Of a stretch of DNA of 64,000 nt, positions 42,253 to 50,999 are shown one piece after another. The DNA lies in the NCBI RefSeq assembly GCF_000767465.1, contig NZ_CP009293.1, positions 271,705 to 335,704 of the forward strand, in the 5' to 3' direction. The notes below the pieces were generated by a model. The model was not told the DNA's origin and did not search any database. It saw only the letters and a list, made by a program, of their open reading frames with translations. The position numbers and the translations under genes were made by a program. Origin of the DNA: Novosphingobium pentaromativorans US6-1. GTDB taxonomy: Bacteria; Pseudomonadota; Alphaproteobacteria; Sphingomonadales; Sphingomonadaceae. The first letter of the stretch is position 1. Every line of letters starts with the position of its first letter.

Positions 42253-42759
42253 TCACCGTTCGCAGGTTAGCCGCTCGCCGCGCCGCCACCGGGCGGGTTC
42301 CAGCCAGCTTCCGGCGAAGGCTCCGGCGCGTTGCCGCTGCGCCTGGGCGAACGCGGCCGTGTAGCGCGCGGAGCGTGCGGGATCGGACCGCAGATATTGC
42401 GGCTGCGGAATGGCGAGTCCGGCGGAGATCATGACTTCGCCGAGGTCTCTACCATCTATCGAGACGGTGGCCACCGGGCGGCCATAGCTCGAGCGCGAAG
42501 ACAGGCGGATCTGCGCGTCGCCGCCTCGTAAGGTGCGCGCGGCGAGATCCTGCGCGGCCTTGCCGCATTCCCAGCAGGCGCCGGCGCGTTCGCATAGCTG
42601 ACGCCGTTCGAACGCATCGACGCCGAGCAGACGGAAGTCGGTGGCGACCGTATCGCCGTCGAGGGCGCGCGCCTTGGCGCTGAACGAGGTGTCCTCGGCG
42701 GCATCGCTAGGCGTGCTGGCGGCCGCCAGCAGAAGCGCCAGGACGACAAGGCGGTTCAT
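42253..42759 (-). CDS. Secreted thermonuclease-like (SNase fold) protein
   Basis: A 168-aa protein with an N-terminal signal peptide (MNRLVVLALLLAAASTPSDA). The SNase fold follows: ALDGDTVATDFRLLGVDAFE (DGDT and the Asp ligand), KAAQDLAARTL, and YGRPVATVSIDGRDLGEVMI. The catalytic Arg of RLLGVDAFE-type motifs is present at the usual position. A degraded copy of its 3' end lies at 38650-38810. It overlaps the next upstream gene by 4 nt. Confidence 0.8.
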   Translation of the reverse strand: MNRLVVLALLLAAASTPSDAAEDTSFSAKARALDGDTVATDFRLLGVDAFERRQLCERAGACWECGKAAQDLAARTLRGGDAQIRLSSRSSYGRPVATVSIDGRDLGEVMISAGLAIPQPQYLRSDPARSARYTAAFAQAQRQRAGAFAGSWLEPARWRRGERLTCER

Positions 42760-42962
42760 GCGACCATTTCGAGCACGATGAGGCCCGGCGTCGCCGGGTC
42801 GGTTGATACACGGAAGGGTTGCAGCGGGTCCGCGGTGCGCAGGATGCTGACCCGTTCCTGGGAATGATCGAAGATCCGGCCCGCGACGCGCATGGCGTTC
42901 TCGCGACTGCAGAGCAGTCCGCGCTTGGAGGAGAGGCCGTTCCTTTCGATGGCGATTGTCAT
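42756..42962 (-). CDS. Small hypothetical protein (68 aa)
   Basis: Start ATG at 42962, giving MTIAIERNGLSSKRGLLCSR... with VAGRIFDHSQERVSILRTAD. Its stop overlaps the thermonuclease start (ATGA), which supports a real coupled gene. No domain recognised. Confidence 0.55.
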   Translation of the reverse strand: MTIAIERNGLSSKRGLLCSRENAMRVAGRIFDHSQERVSILRTADPLQPFRVSTDPATPGLIVLEMVA

Positions 42963-43002
42963 GACATGATCCACTTCATCACGAGGATATACGGATTGAT
43001 GC

Positions 43003-43614
43003 TCAGGCGAACACCGTCTTGTGGATTTTGGTGACGGGCACGATCGACCAGGCCCGCTCCATGAGCCGGCTGATCCGATAGAAGCAGCCGTTGGCCGGGT
43101 CGCGCAACATGAGGCTGCGTTGGCGCTTGCAGACCACGAACTCCTGCGCGACGTGGCCGTCGCTGAAGGTGACCGGCTGCTCGAGCCGGATGCGGTCGCC
43201 GTCCGAGAGCTTGCGCGCGCGCCGGGCGATGTTGGCGCGGCACCGTTCGCGCCAGTCGAGAGCATGCTTGTTGTCGGTCGGCGAGAGGAGGTCGAGGATC
43301 GAAGCAGGGCAGTCGGCCTCGCACGGTCCCATGTTTTCGCTCATGTCCTTGTATCCAAATTGGTGGCCATCGCGCGAACGCGGGTTCCAGCGCACCAGGC
43401 AAACGACGGCAAAGACGCTTCCGGGAACGCCGCCGACCAGTTCCTGGGCCGCGGCGTAATAGGTCCGGTTCCCGGGACAAGAGGACGCCAGCACCCGGAG
43501 CCCGCGGGTGGTGCCGTCGTCGAGCGTGCATTCGTAAGTCAGTTGCGCGTCGAGATAGGATTTGGCGCTCTTGTGGCCTCCCATCGACGTGAAGGGCATG
43601 AAAAGCCATCCCAT
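43003..43614 (-). CDS. Conserved plasmid hypothetical protein (203 aa)
   Basis: MGWLFMPFTSMGGHKSAKSY begins a protein with a central VFAVVCLVRWNPRSRDGHQF segment and a Cys-containing region (GPCEADCPASILDLLSP). The C-terminal part (QEFVVCKRQRSLMLRDPANG) is beta-rich. It occurs next to ArdC on sphingomonad plasmids as far as I recall; I know no function. Confidence 0.65.
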   Translation of the reverse strand: MGWLFMPFTSMGGHKSAKSYLDAQLTYECTLDDGTTRGLRVLASSCPGNRTYYAAAQELVGGVPGSVFAVVCLVRWNPRSRDGHQFGYKDMSENMGPCEADCPASILDLLSPTDNKHALDWRERCRANIARRARKLSDGDRIRLEQPVTFSDGHVAQEFVVCKRQRSLMLRDPANGCFYRISRLMERAWSIVPVTKIHKTVFA

Positions 43615-43649
43615 GGTTGATTGTCCTTTCTGATGGTGAGAAGCCGACG

Positions 43650-44594
43650 TCAGGCTGCGAGCGCGGGTGCCGGCGCGTCATCCTCGTGGCATTCGCCTTC
43701 AGCTGCCGCGCTGCCGAAGCTCTTGAGGTAGGCGAAGGCCTGCTCTGCCTTGGCGGCCGCATGGATGATCGCGGTCTTGTCGCCGCGCAGGATCCCGAGC
43801 CAATGCCCGACATAGCTCGCATGGCGATCGTGCAGCACATTCGGCAGACCCAGATCCGCGCAGCAGAGCCCCGCCCCGATTTCGGCGACGAGCTCTTCGA
43901 ACGCATACGCCTTGTCGCCGAAGCGCTTGCCGAACGTGCGGGCCAGCCTGTCGGAGTGGCCCGACCAATGGACGGTCTCGTGACATCTCGTCGACGCGTA
44001 CAGATCCATGCTGCGAAACGAGGTTCGGCTGGGCATCTGGATATGGTCAAAGGTCGGCGTGAAGTAGGCTTGGTTGCCGCCATGGCGAACGTCGGCGGGG
44101 ATCGCGTCGAAGAAGGCGTCGATCGCCGCCTGGCGGGTGGAGGGTTCCACCGGCGTTTCCGGTTCTTCGGGGGCGTAGAAATAGGCCGGGAGCGCGTCGA
44201 TCTGGTCGGCATTGAAGACGACGTAGTGGCGAAGGAAGCGGATGTTCTTCTCGACCTCCTTGCCGGTTTCGGGATGCTCCTCGGTTTTCTTGAACGACGA
44301 ATAATAGACCGAGATCGCGCCGGTCTCGCCGCGCCGGACATTGGCGCCGAGCGCCTCGGCCTGGCGATAGGTCATCCAGAAGCGCGAACGGTAGCCCATC
44401 GCGTCGCCGAGCGCCCAGAGATAGAGCGTGTTGATGCCGGTGTAAGGCGTCCCGCAGTGCCGGAGCGGGCGGCCGCCGGCGCCGCTGCATCGCCAGGGTC
44501 TCGACCAGGGCGGAACGCCCTCCTCTAGCTTGCGGATGATGAGATCCGTGATTTCCGCGGCGACGTCGCGGCTGGATCGACGTGAAGCTGACAT
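43650..44594 (-). CDS. ardC: ArdC-like antirestriction protein
   Basis: About 314 aa from the ATG at 44594. The N-terminal ssDNA-binding domain contains IIRKLEEGVPPWSRPWRCSG and YTGINTLYLWALGDAMGYRS. The C-terminal zincin-like domain has STRCHETVHWSGHSDRL (HExxH) and the downstream Glu in EELVAEIGAGLCCADLG. ArdC proteins protect incoming plasmid DNA from restriction during conjugation. It lies between a conserved hypothetical and the large ParB-like gene. Confidence 0.88.
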   Translation of the reverse strand: MSASRRSSRDVAAEITDLIIRKLEEGVPPWSRPWRCSGAGGRPLRHCGTPYTGINTLYLWALGDAMGYRSRFWMTYRQAEALGANVRRGETGAISVYYSSFKKTEEHPETGKEVEKNIRFLRHYVVFNADQIDALPAYFYAPEEPETPVEPSTRQAAIDAFFDAIPADVRHGGNQAYFTPTFDHIQMPSRTSFRSMDLYASTRCHETVHWSGHSDRLARTFGKRFGDKAYAFEELVAEIGAGLCCADLGLPNVLHDRHASYVGHWLGILRGDKTAIIHAAAKAEQAFAYLKSFGSAAAEGECHEDDAPAPALAA

Positions 44595-44678
44595 GGTGAG
44601 AACTCCGCTGTGCGGGAAAGGGAAACCGCCGACGCGTGTCTGCGCGCCGGCGGTCAGCACTCCAGGAGGTGAGAGGCG

Positions 44679-46748
44679 TCAGGCCGCGAGCGCGTCCTGA
44701 TCGTCCAGCTGAGGTTCGCCATCGGCGTCGTTCACCGCGACCGTGTCCTGATCGCCACCCTGGTCCTCGGGTTCGTCGTCGACATCGAGATCGTCGGCGG
44801 GCGCAGAATCGAGGAACTTCATCGCGTTCGGCACCCAGGCGAGCGCCGCGTCGCGAACCTCCGGCTCGACGATCGCTTCGCCGGCGAAAAGCTTGGCGCA
44901 CGATTCCGAGATTTCGGACTTCTTCATCGTCGCGTGACGCGCCGTGAGCGCCGCACCGCCGACATCGGCGAGCAAGGTCAGGATCGAACCCTTGCTGACC
45001 CGGTCGAAGAAGTTCTCCGAGGTCGGCCGCCACCAGCTTGCGACATCGATTTCCATGATGGTCGCAAGCCGGTTTTGCAGCGGGGACTGCTCGGCGCGGG
45101 AATTTGGCGCTTCGAGCGACATCGCGACGATATAGGCGAGCCAGGCCGCCTTGGCGTCGTCGTCGAGACCGCGGAAGGCCTCGAACCGGTCGACCTGCGA
45201 CTGGTACTCGGTCCAGCCGGCATCGAGCCCGTCATGGGCTTCGGCGAGATAGCTACGGGCGCGGGTCGCAGGCTGCTCGCCGGTGACCGGGTCCTGGGGC
45301 GAGCGAGCGCGAATGGTCGAGCCATAGGCGCTTTCGGCGGTCATGCGATCGTCGATCATGACGAAGAGCGCATAATCGAGCGCGAGGGCCGGGTGGCTGA
45401 GGAGCGTCGCCGCCAGGACGTCGCGCCGCTGCATCGCGAGCTCGTCGTAGAGCCGCGCGCTGAGCGGCTTGCCGCCCGGAGCCACCGCTTCCGGCCGGGA
45501 GGCCGGGGTCGCGGATTCCCTGCCGGCACCGCTCGGCCGGCCGCGCGAACCTTTGTCCGCGGTGTCGCCCGTCTCGTCCTCGGTGCCGCCGATCCGGATA
45601 GCCTCCTCGCTGTAATATTCGGCGTCGAGCACCATTTCGCCCTTGGGCGTCAGCTTGAGGAAGGCGCCGACCAGCGGCCGCAGTTCGTCCGGCAGAACTG
45701 GCGCGACCTTGCGGATCGCAAGCTCCTCGGCGCTGAGCGCGTCATATTCCTGGTCCAGCGCCTTATACGCGTCCTCGCCGATGGCTTCGTCGTCCATCGC
45801 CACGGAAATCGCCTGCTGACGCTCCGCGATCGCCTCGAGCCGGGCCTGCTGTTCCTCGGTCGGGTCCGCGGTGGGCAGGATGACGCGATAGAGGCCGGCG
45901 GCGGCGCTGTGGGTATAGTTGGACGCGATCGGACGGATCCAGCCAAGGCCGAGCTCCTCGCCGACAAGCTTGGCTTCTGCCTCCATGATGTCCGCGGCGA
46001 GCCGCTGCGCGATCTCGGGATTGACCCACTTGTCGCCGCTGTCGCTGAAGAGGTCGCGATCGACCTTGCCGCCGGCGTCCGCGTAGCGGTCCTCGCCGAC
46101 CAGGATGGCGACGGGATCGGTCGAGTTCATGGTCTCGTTGGCGATAACACGGCGGATGGTGTCGGCGTTGGAATAGCTGGTGCCGTAGCTGTTCCAGACG
46201 AGCAGCTGCTTCTCCTGGTTCTCTGTCGACGCATAGGCCTTGGCGACGTCGAGCGTGATCGTGCCTTCGCTCAGCGCCTCGAAGATCGGCTCGGCGAGCG
46301 TCGCAAGGCGCAGGCGGCCCTCGACGAAGCGGCGGGTGAGGCCGAAGCGTTTGGCAACGCCGTCGATGTCGCCCGTCAGCCCAATGAAATACTGGAACGC
46401 CCGGCATTCCTCGGCCGGCGTCATCTTGAGCTGGTGGAAGTTGGCCGCCGTCGAAGTCTCGGACAGGGTCGCCTCGTCACCGACCAGGACCTTCACGGGA
46501 ACGTCATAGGTCTCGGGGTCGATCACGCCGCGCTCGGCGAGCAGGCGCAGGCCGCGCAGGCGGCGGCCGCCGTCGAACACCTCGAAGGTGCCGCGCGGTT
46601 TCCGGACGGGGGTGACAAGCAGGTTCTGCAGGACTCCGCGCGCTTCGAGATCGGCCGCCATCTGCGGGATTTCGAGCAGTTCGTCGGGTCGCTTGCGGAC
46701 GTTGATGGGTGAAAGCGTGAGCTTGGCGAGCTTAACGGATGCGGTCAT
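44679..46748 (-). CDS. Large ParB N-terminal-domain protein
   Basis: About 689 aa from the ATG at 46748. The N-terminal ParB/Srx domain has LSPINVRKRPDELLEIPQMA and VFDGGRRLRGLRLL (the CTP-binding GGRRL variant of GERR). An HTH follows (IDGVAKRFGLTRRFVEGRLR). The remainder is a long C-terminal region with an acidic tail (DDLDVDDEPEDQGGDQD). It lacks a ParA partner nearby and is likely a plasmid nucleoid-type or transcription-related ParB-like protein. A polypurine leader lies 50 nt upstream. Confidence 0.82.
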   Translation of the reverse strand: MTASVKLAKLTLSPINVRKRPDELLEIPQMAADLEARGVLQNLLVTPVRKPRGTFEVFDGGRRLRGLRLLAERGVIDPETYDVPVKVLVGDEATLSETSTAANFHQLKMTPAEECRAFQYFIGLTGDIDGVAKRFGLTRRFVEGRLRLATLAEPIFEALSEGTITLDVAKAYASTENQEKQLLVWNSYGTSYSNADTIRRVIANETMNSTDPVAILVGEDRYADAGGKVDRDLFSDSGDKWVNPEIAQRLAADIMEAEAKLVGEELGLGWIRPIASNYTHSAAAGLYRVILPTADPTEEQQARLEAIAERQQAISVAMDDEAIGEDAYKALDQEYDALSAEELAIRKVAPVLPDELRPLVGAFLKLTPKGEMVLDAEYYSEEAIRIGGTEDETGDTADKGSRGRPSGAGRESATPASRPEAVAPGGKPLSARLYDELAMQRRDVLAATLLSHPALALDYALFVMIDDRMTAESAYGSTIRARSPQDPVTGEQPATRARSYLAEAHDGLDAGWTEYQSQVDRFEAFRGLDDDAKAAWLAYIVAMSLEAPNSRAEQSPLQNRLATIMEIDVASWWRPTSENFFDRVSKGSILTLLADVGGAALTARHATMKKSEISESCAKLFAGEAIVEPEVRDAALAWVPNAMKFLDSAPADDLDVDDEPEDQGGDQDTVAVNDADGEPQLDDQDALAA

Positions 46749-46796
46749 GGGAAGGAGCTCCATCTGGCGTCCGGATCATCCCGGACACCAGCTCCG

Positions 46797-46816
46797 TCCC
46801 CCCCTTCCCTTTCCCC
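46797..46816 (-). promoter_or_regulatory. Polypurine leader motif
   Basis: The coding strand reads GGGGAAAGGGAAGGGGGGGA, 50 nt upstream of the ParB-like gene. The same 188-nt region must also hold the promoter for the divergent PLD gene. Confidence 0.45.
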
Positions 46817-46935
46817 GATTGGCTTACGGCGAACCAGCGAGCTGCAGAGCCGCCGAGCGATCGCTTTTCGGTCCAGCTTCGATTTTTACTGTCGGTGAAC
46901 TGGCGAGCGATTAGGCTGGAACCAAGGGGGTACGT

Positions 46936-49287
46936 GTGAATCCGCTCGATCTGATCTCGGCAGCGCCGTGGAAGCGTGCTGCCTTCACGACCTATGCGCT
47001 TTCGCTGTCGTTCTTCGAGGCAGTGCTTCTCGACGCGCTGCTTCGCGGGGGTAGCCGCAATGCTCTCATCCTGGCCGATCCGGAAGGCGTGCGCGCCGGC
47101 CTGAGCGAGGAAGGTGCGCGCAGGGTCGGCCGCGACTATGAGATCGAAGCCGTCGCCTGCGCAAATCAAGGGGTGTTCCACGCAAAAGTGGGCGCGCTGT
47201 TCGGCGATGATGATGCTCATCTGCTCGTCGGATCGGGCAACCTGACTTTCGCGGGCTGGGGCGGCAATCTCGAGCTGGTCGAGCATCTGCACCCAAGCTT
47301 CGCGGCGGATGCATTCGACGATGCGGCGGCGTTTTTCGAACAGCTCGCCGCGTCGGCTCAGATCATCACGACGGCAGGGCCTGCCTGCGAGACGATTGCC
47401 GGCTTTCTGCGACGATCGGCGCAGGGACAGCCGCGGACGGGCCATATCCATGTGGTGCACAGCCTCGATGCGCCGATCGCGGAACAGCTCGCGCTCTATG
47501 CCGACGACCTTGGCGGCGTGACCCGCCTTACGGCGGTCTCGCCCTATTACGATCTACGCGCCGACGGGCTGGATGCGCTCGCGACACTGCTGGGTATCGA
47601 AAAAGCGCATCTCCATGCCCATCCCGCAGGAACGGTCCGCGGTCCGGGCTCGAATGCCTGGCCCTTCGAGGGCGGACCCAAGTGGCAGCCGGTCGACGTG
47701 GCTGACGCGTTCGGCCACGATGACAGACCGCTCCATGCCAAGTCGATCGAACTGGTTTGCCGCAAGGGACGCCTCCTTCTCAGCGGCAGCGCCAATGTGA
47801 CGCATGCCGGTCTGTTCGGGCGAAACGTCGAGGCCGGGGTGCTCCGGGTCCAGCGGGGCAGCAAGAGCTACTGGGTGACGGCCCCGGGAACGGCCCCTGC
47901 CCGCCTCCCGGCAGACGCGCTGGACGAGAACGAGACGAGCGACTCCGCGATCGGAATCCTGAGCGCCTCGCTGGAAGGAGAACGGATAGCGGGCCGCGCG
48001 CTGACACCGAGGCTTGGCGGGAACGCAAGCGCCGTGCTGCGAACCCCCAGGGGATCCCATGCGCTGGGTCCGGTCGTGGTCTCTGGCGACGGCCATTTCC
48101 AGCTCGATGCGCCGGGCATCGAATTAGAAAGCTGGGAAAACGGTCGTCTGATCCTCGGACTCGAGCAGGGCGGCCGACGCTGGGAAGGCTTCGTGTCGAT
48201 TGCGGCGGCGCTCGAGCTGATCCGGCGCACAGGTTCGATCGCCACGCGGCTCATGGCGATGCTCGCCGGCACCGAAACGCCGACCGACGTCGCCGCCATC
48301 CTGGCGTGGTTTCGCGAGGATCCGAGTCGCATGCCCGCATCGCTCGGCATCGGCGGTGGCGGTAGTGGCGGCCGGCCAGACGGGATCGAAGGCGTGGTGA
48401 CGCTCGCCGACCTCAATGCGGCTGCCCTCGGCGCTAACTTGCTGTCGGCAGCGCCCGGAGAGGAAACATCGTCCGCATGGCGCCACACCATGGCTCTGAT
48501 CCGTGCCGTGTTTAGACAATCGCGGGGCCCCTGGGGCGCCGGCGGCGAAACCGACGATGATGACGACGACGATGAGAAGGACCGCGAGAAGCGAGCGAGG
48601 TCCGAAGAAGCGGCGAACTATCGGTCGCTCCAGATCTTCGACGAACTCCTGATGACCATGCTGGCGCCTGAGGCCGCGGGTCGTAACGCGCTCATGGCGC
48701 TGTCGCTGTCGCATTTCCTGGCCGACCGGATCAGACCGGCACCGGCCAAGGTGCAACTCTGGCTCGACAAGGTGTTGCCGCAGATCGCCGCGCTTGACAG
48801 CCCCGAAAGCGACCTCGCCGCCGCTTCCATCCTCCTTCATCATGCCGCCGGCCGACGGGACGACAATGCCATTCGGGCGCGACGCTATTTCCTGCGTCGC
48901 GGGATCGATCCGGCCACCATTGCCGTCTCTCCAGATGTGATCCCGGCTTTCATGGCGTTGCTCGGCCAAGGCATCGACCTGGACGGCTTTCTCGGCGAAG
49001 TGCTGACGGCAAGGACCATGGGCGAGCAGATCGACGCCTATCTTGCCGCCAGCGATGGGCATGGTCCCGATGTCGGATTTGATAGCCTTCGCTCGTCGCC
49101 GCACTGGCCCAGTCTTGACCGGGCGCTGCGCGATCCCGCGTCGTTCGCCAAGCTGATGATACTCGAGACCTTCAGAGCGTCGTGCCCTCGTTGCAATATG
49201 AGGCTTCCCCTTGCGGCCGGAGAGGATCTGCGGCTGCGGGGATTGGCGAGCTGCTGTGGCCGAATCCTGCTTAATCGGGATTGCTGA
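46936..49287 (+). CDS. Phospholipase D-fold protein with C-terminal zinc ribbon
   Basis: A 783-aa protein. Two PLD half-sites are visible: QGVFHAKVGALFGDDDAHLL (H-x-K, about residues 77-96) with GSGNLTFAGW, and RPLHAKSIELVCRKGRLLLS (about 260-279) with GSANVTHAGL. Each has H-x-K and a downstream S/G-x-N typical of PLD nucleases. A long acidic linker (DDDDDDDEKDREK, about 541-553) precedes a helical C-terminal region and a putative zinc ribbon (CPRCNMRL ... CCGRILL). It is followed by a second gene with near-overlap. This is a plausible nuclease module of an unrecognised two-gene defence system. Confidence 0.75.
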   Translation: MNPLDLISAAPWKRAAFTTYALSLSFFEAVLLDALLRGGSRNALILADPEGVRAGLSEEGARRVGRDYEIEAVACANQGVFHAKVGALFGDDDAHLLVGSGNLTFAGWGGNLELVEHLHPSFAADAFDDAAAFFEQLAASAQIITTAGPACETIAGFLRRSAQGQPRTGHIHVVHSLDAPIAEQLALYADDLGGVTRLTAVSPYYDLRADGLDALATLLGIEKAHLHAHPAGTVRGPGSNAWPFEGGPKWQPVDVADAFGHDDRPLHAKSIELVCRKGRLLLSGSANVTHAGLFGRNVEAGVLRVQRGSKSYWVTAPGTAPARLPADALDENETSDSAIGILSASLEGERIAGRALTPRLGGNASAVLRTPRGSHALGPVVVSGDGHFQLDAPGIELESWENGRLILGLEQGGRRWEGFVSIAAALELIRRTGSIATRLMAMLAGTETPTDVAAILAWFREDPSRMPASLGIGGGGSGGRPDGIEGVVTLADLNAAALGANLLSAAPGEETSSAWRHTMALIRAVFRQSRGPWGAGGETDDDDDDDEKDREKRARSEEAANYRSLQIFDELLMTMLAPEAAGRNALMALSLSHFLADRIRPAPAKVQLWLDKVLPQIAALDSPESDLAAASILLHHAAGRRDDNAIRARRYFLRRGIDPATIAVSPDVIPAFMALLGQGIDLDGFLGEVLTARTMGEQIDAYLAASDGHGPDVGFDSLRSSPHWPSLDRALRDPASFAKLMILETFRASCPRCNMRLPLAAGEDLRLRGLASCCGRILLNRDC

Positions 49288-49292
49288 TCGTG

Positions 49293-50786
49293 ATGGATCT
49301 GAACGAACTCCTCGACGTCGCACGCACCGCCGGCGAACCCCGTCCGGTCGACAGAAGCAAGATCGGCATGGGGGGTGTGGATCCGCTCGGTCTGCGCCAG
49401 ATCAATTTCGGCCTGATGGACCGGGTGCTCCCTGACCTCAACAACGTGGCAAGCCACATCCGGCCCTATACGCTGATGGCCTGGGCCTGGCGGCGTGTCC
49501 GCCATATCCTGGAGCGCGGAAGGCGACAGAGCGCGCAGCCCGAGGAAATGCGCGATTTCGTCGACCGGATCGAGGCGATCTACGCCTGGTCCCAGTTCCT
49601 GATCGATCCCAAAGCCGACATACCCGGAGCACAGGCCATGCGCCCGATGCTGGATGCCGTGCGCTATCGGTTTGGCGGCGAGGAATGGGAAGCCCGGCGT
49701 AACATGCGACGCTATTCCACCGGTTTCATATCGCCTCTGAACTACGGCCCGAGCCTGCGCACGATGGGATGGTTGATCCCGATCGAGGGCGCCGCTGGCA
49801 TATTCCAGCCCGATCCCGCCCTCGAGCCGGTGCTCGACGCTTTCGAAAAGCGCGTCGAGGCGGAATTGGATCACGAGGCGTTCCATCGCTTCGGAAGCGT
49901 CAGCGTGAAGCGGGCGGACGCCGAGCGCTGGGGTAAACTCTGGACGATGGACAAGCCTCGCGCGGCCGAAGCGAAGGCCATGTTCACCAGGCTCGGCGGC
50001 GAACGCGCGGCGCCCGCCCGCCAGAAAGGCGTCGCTCTGATCCAGGCTGCCTATGCGGATCTCGCGGACGAGGAGGCGACTTACGAGGACATCAGAATGC
50101 GCATGGCCGATCGGGCCGACGCATGGAACAGTGCGAACGACCGCCCGATCGCGGCGGACGAATGGCGAGCGGTCCAGATCCGGCAGCTGTTCCGGCTCGC
50201 GCTCGAAGGCCTGTTCTATTGGACGATCGGCGCGCTTCTACCTGGCCCTCGCTCCACCGGGCAACTCGCACAGGCCTTCATCGATGCCGTGGATGAGACG
50301 TCGAAGGCGGATAGCGCTGGAGACTGGATTCTCGTGTCGAAGGACACCGCGAATCCTGTCCAACGTCTTCGCTCCCTGCAGAAAGTCCTGCGCGACCAGG
50401 AACAGCTTCCGGCTGCCATTGTCGCAGCCCTTGCTCTCTGCCTCCGGGAAGCGCCGAACCAGGGCCATCCCTTCGAGAATCCCGATCGATTGCCCCTCAG
50501 CCGTGCCAAGAGGGAGGCGGAAGGCTGGCGTGAGCTCTCGCCGGCCGGCTTCGTCGGGCGCGTGCTCGAGATCTGGATCATGGCGCAGCATGCCTATTGG
50601 TCCGTGGGACGGGGCCTGGCCGACGCTCGCAATCGGGGCAAGACGATCCTCCGTTTGCGGATTGTCATGGATGAGGGCGGATGGACGCTCACGCCGGGCA
50701 CGACGCGCCAGGGCAATCCTCCAGAGCCGACACCCGACCGCCTCGAAACGGCTACAAGCCTACTCGTCGAATGCGGTCGACTATAG
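49293..50786 (+). CDS. Partner protein of the PLD gene, unknown function (497 aa)
   Basis: Start at the ATG 49293 (a TTG at 49281 would overlap the PLD stop). The protein is largely helical: MDLNELLDVARTAGEPRPVD, then GGVDPLGLRQINFGLMDRVL and LPDLNNVASHIRPYTLMAWA near the N terminus. The latter recalls DUF6361-type proteins found next to PLD nucleases, but this is an impression, not a demonstrated match. No catalytic motif is visible. It is almost certainly co-transcribed with the PLD gene. Confidence 0.6.
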   Translation: MDLNELLDVARTAGEPRPVDRSKIGMGGVDPLGLRQINFGLMDRVLPDLNNVASHIRPYTLMAWAWRRVRHILERGRRQSAQPEEMRDFVDRIEAIYAWSQFLIDPKADIPGAQAMRPMLDAVRYRFGGEEWEARRNMRRYSTGFISPLNYGPSLRTMGWLIPIEGAAGIFQPDPALEPVLDAFEKRVEAELDHEAFHRFGSVSVKRADAERWGKLWTMDKPRAAEAKAMFTRLGGERAAPARQKGVALIQAAYADLADEEATYEDIRMRMADRADAWNSANDRPIAADEWRAVQIRQLFRLALEGLFYWTIGALLPGPRSTGQLAQAFIDAVDETSKADSAGDWILVSKDTANPVQRLRSLQKVLRDQEQLPAAIVAALALCLREAPNQGHPFENPDRLPLSRAKREAEGWRELSPAGFVGRVLEIWIMAQHAYWSVGRGLADARNRGKTILRLRIVMDEGGWTLTPGTTRQGNPPEPTPDRLETATSLLVECGRL

Positions 50787-50999
50787 ATCGACGGGAGTGT
50801 CATCTTCGTGCAAGGGATTGGTCGTTATCCGCGAACTCATGTCCCCGCGGCCTGGGGACTTTCGAGGCGAAGGCACTCGCGGGTCAGGCAGAGCACGGAC
50901 CGCCGACAACGTCTCTGCGAGCTGCCACCGCGTGTTGCGGCCCGCTTTTTGGAAGTTTTTCCGTGTTTTGCAAATGACGATTCGGGCTTCGGCAGACAC

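Noticed and set aside
43650..44594. Stand-alone metalloprotease because of the HETVH motif
   Set aside because: The N-terminal ssDNA-binding region and overall order identify ArdC; the zincin-like domain is part of that family.
44934..46712. Long open frame on the plus strand opposite the ParB-like gene
   Set aside because: High-GC shadow: no start signal, Arg/Gly-rich composition, and the opposite strand encodes a recognisable ParB-like protein.
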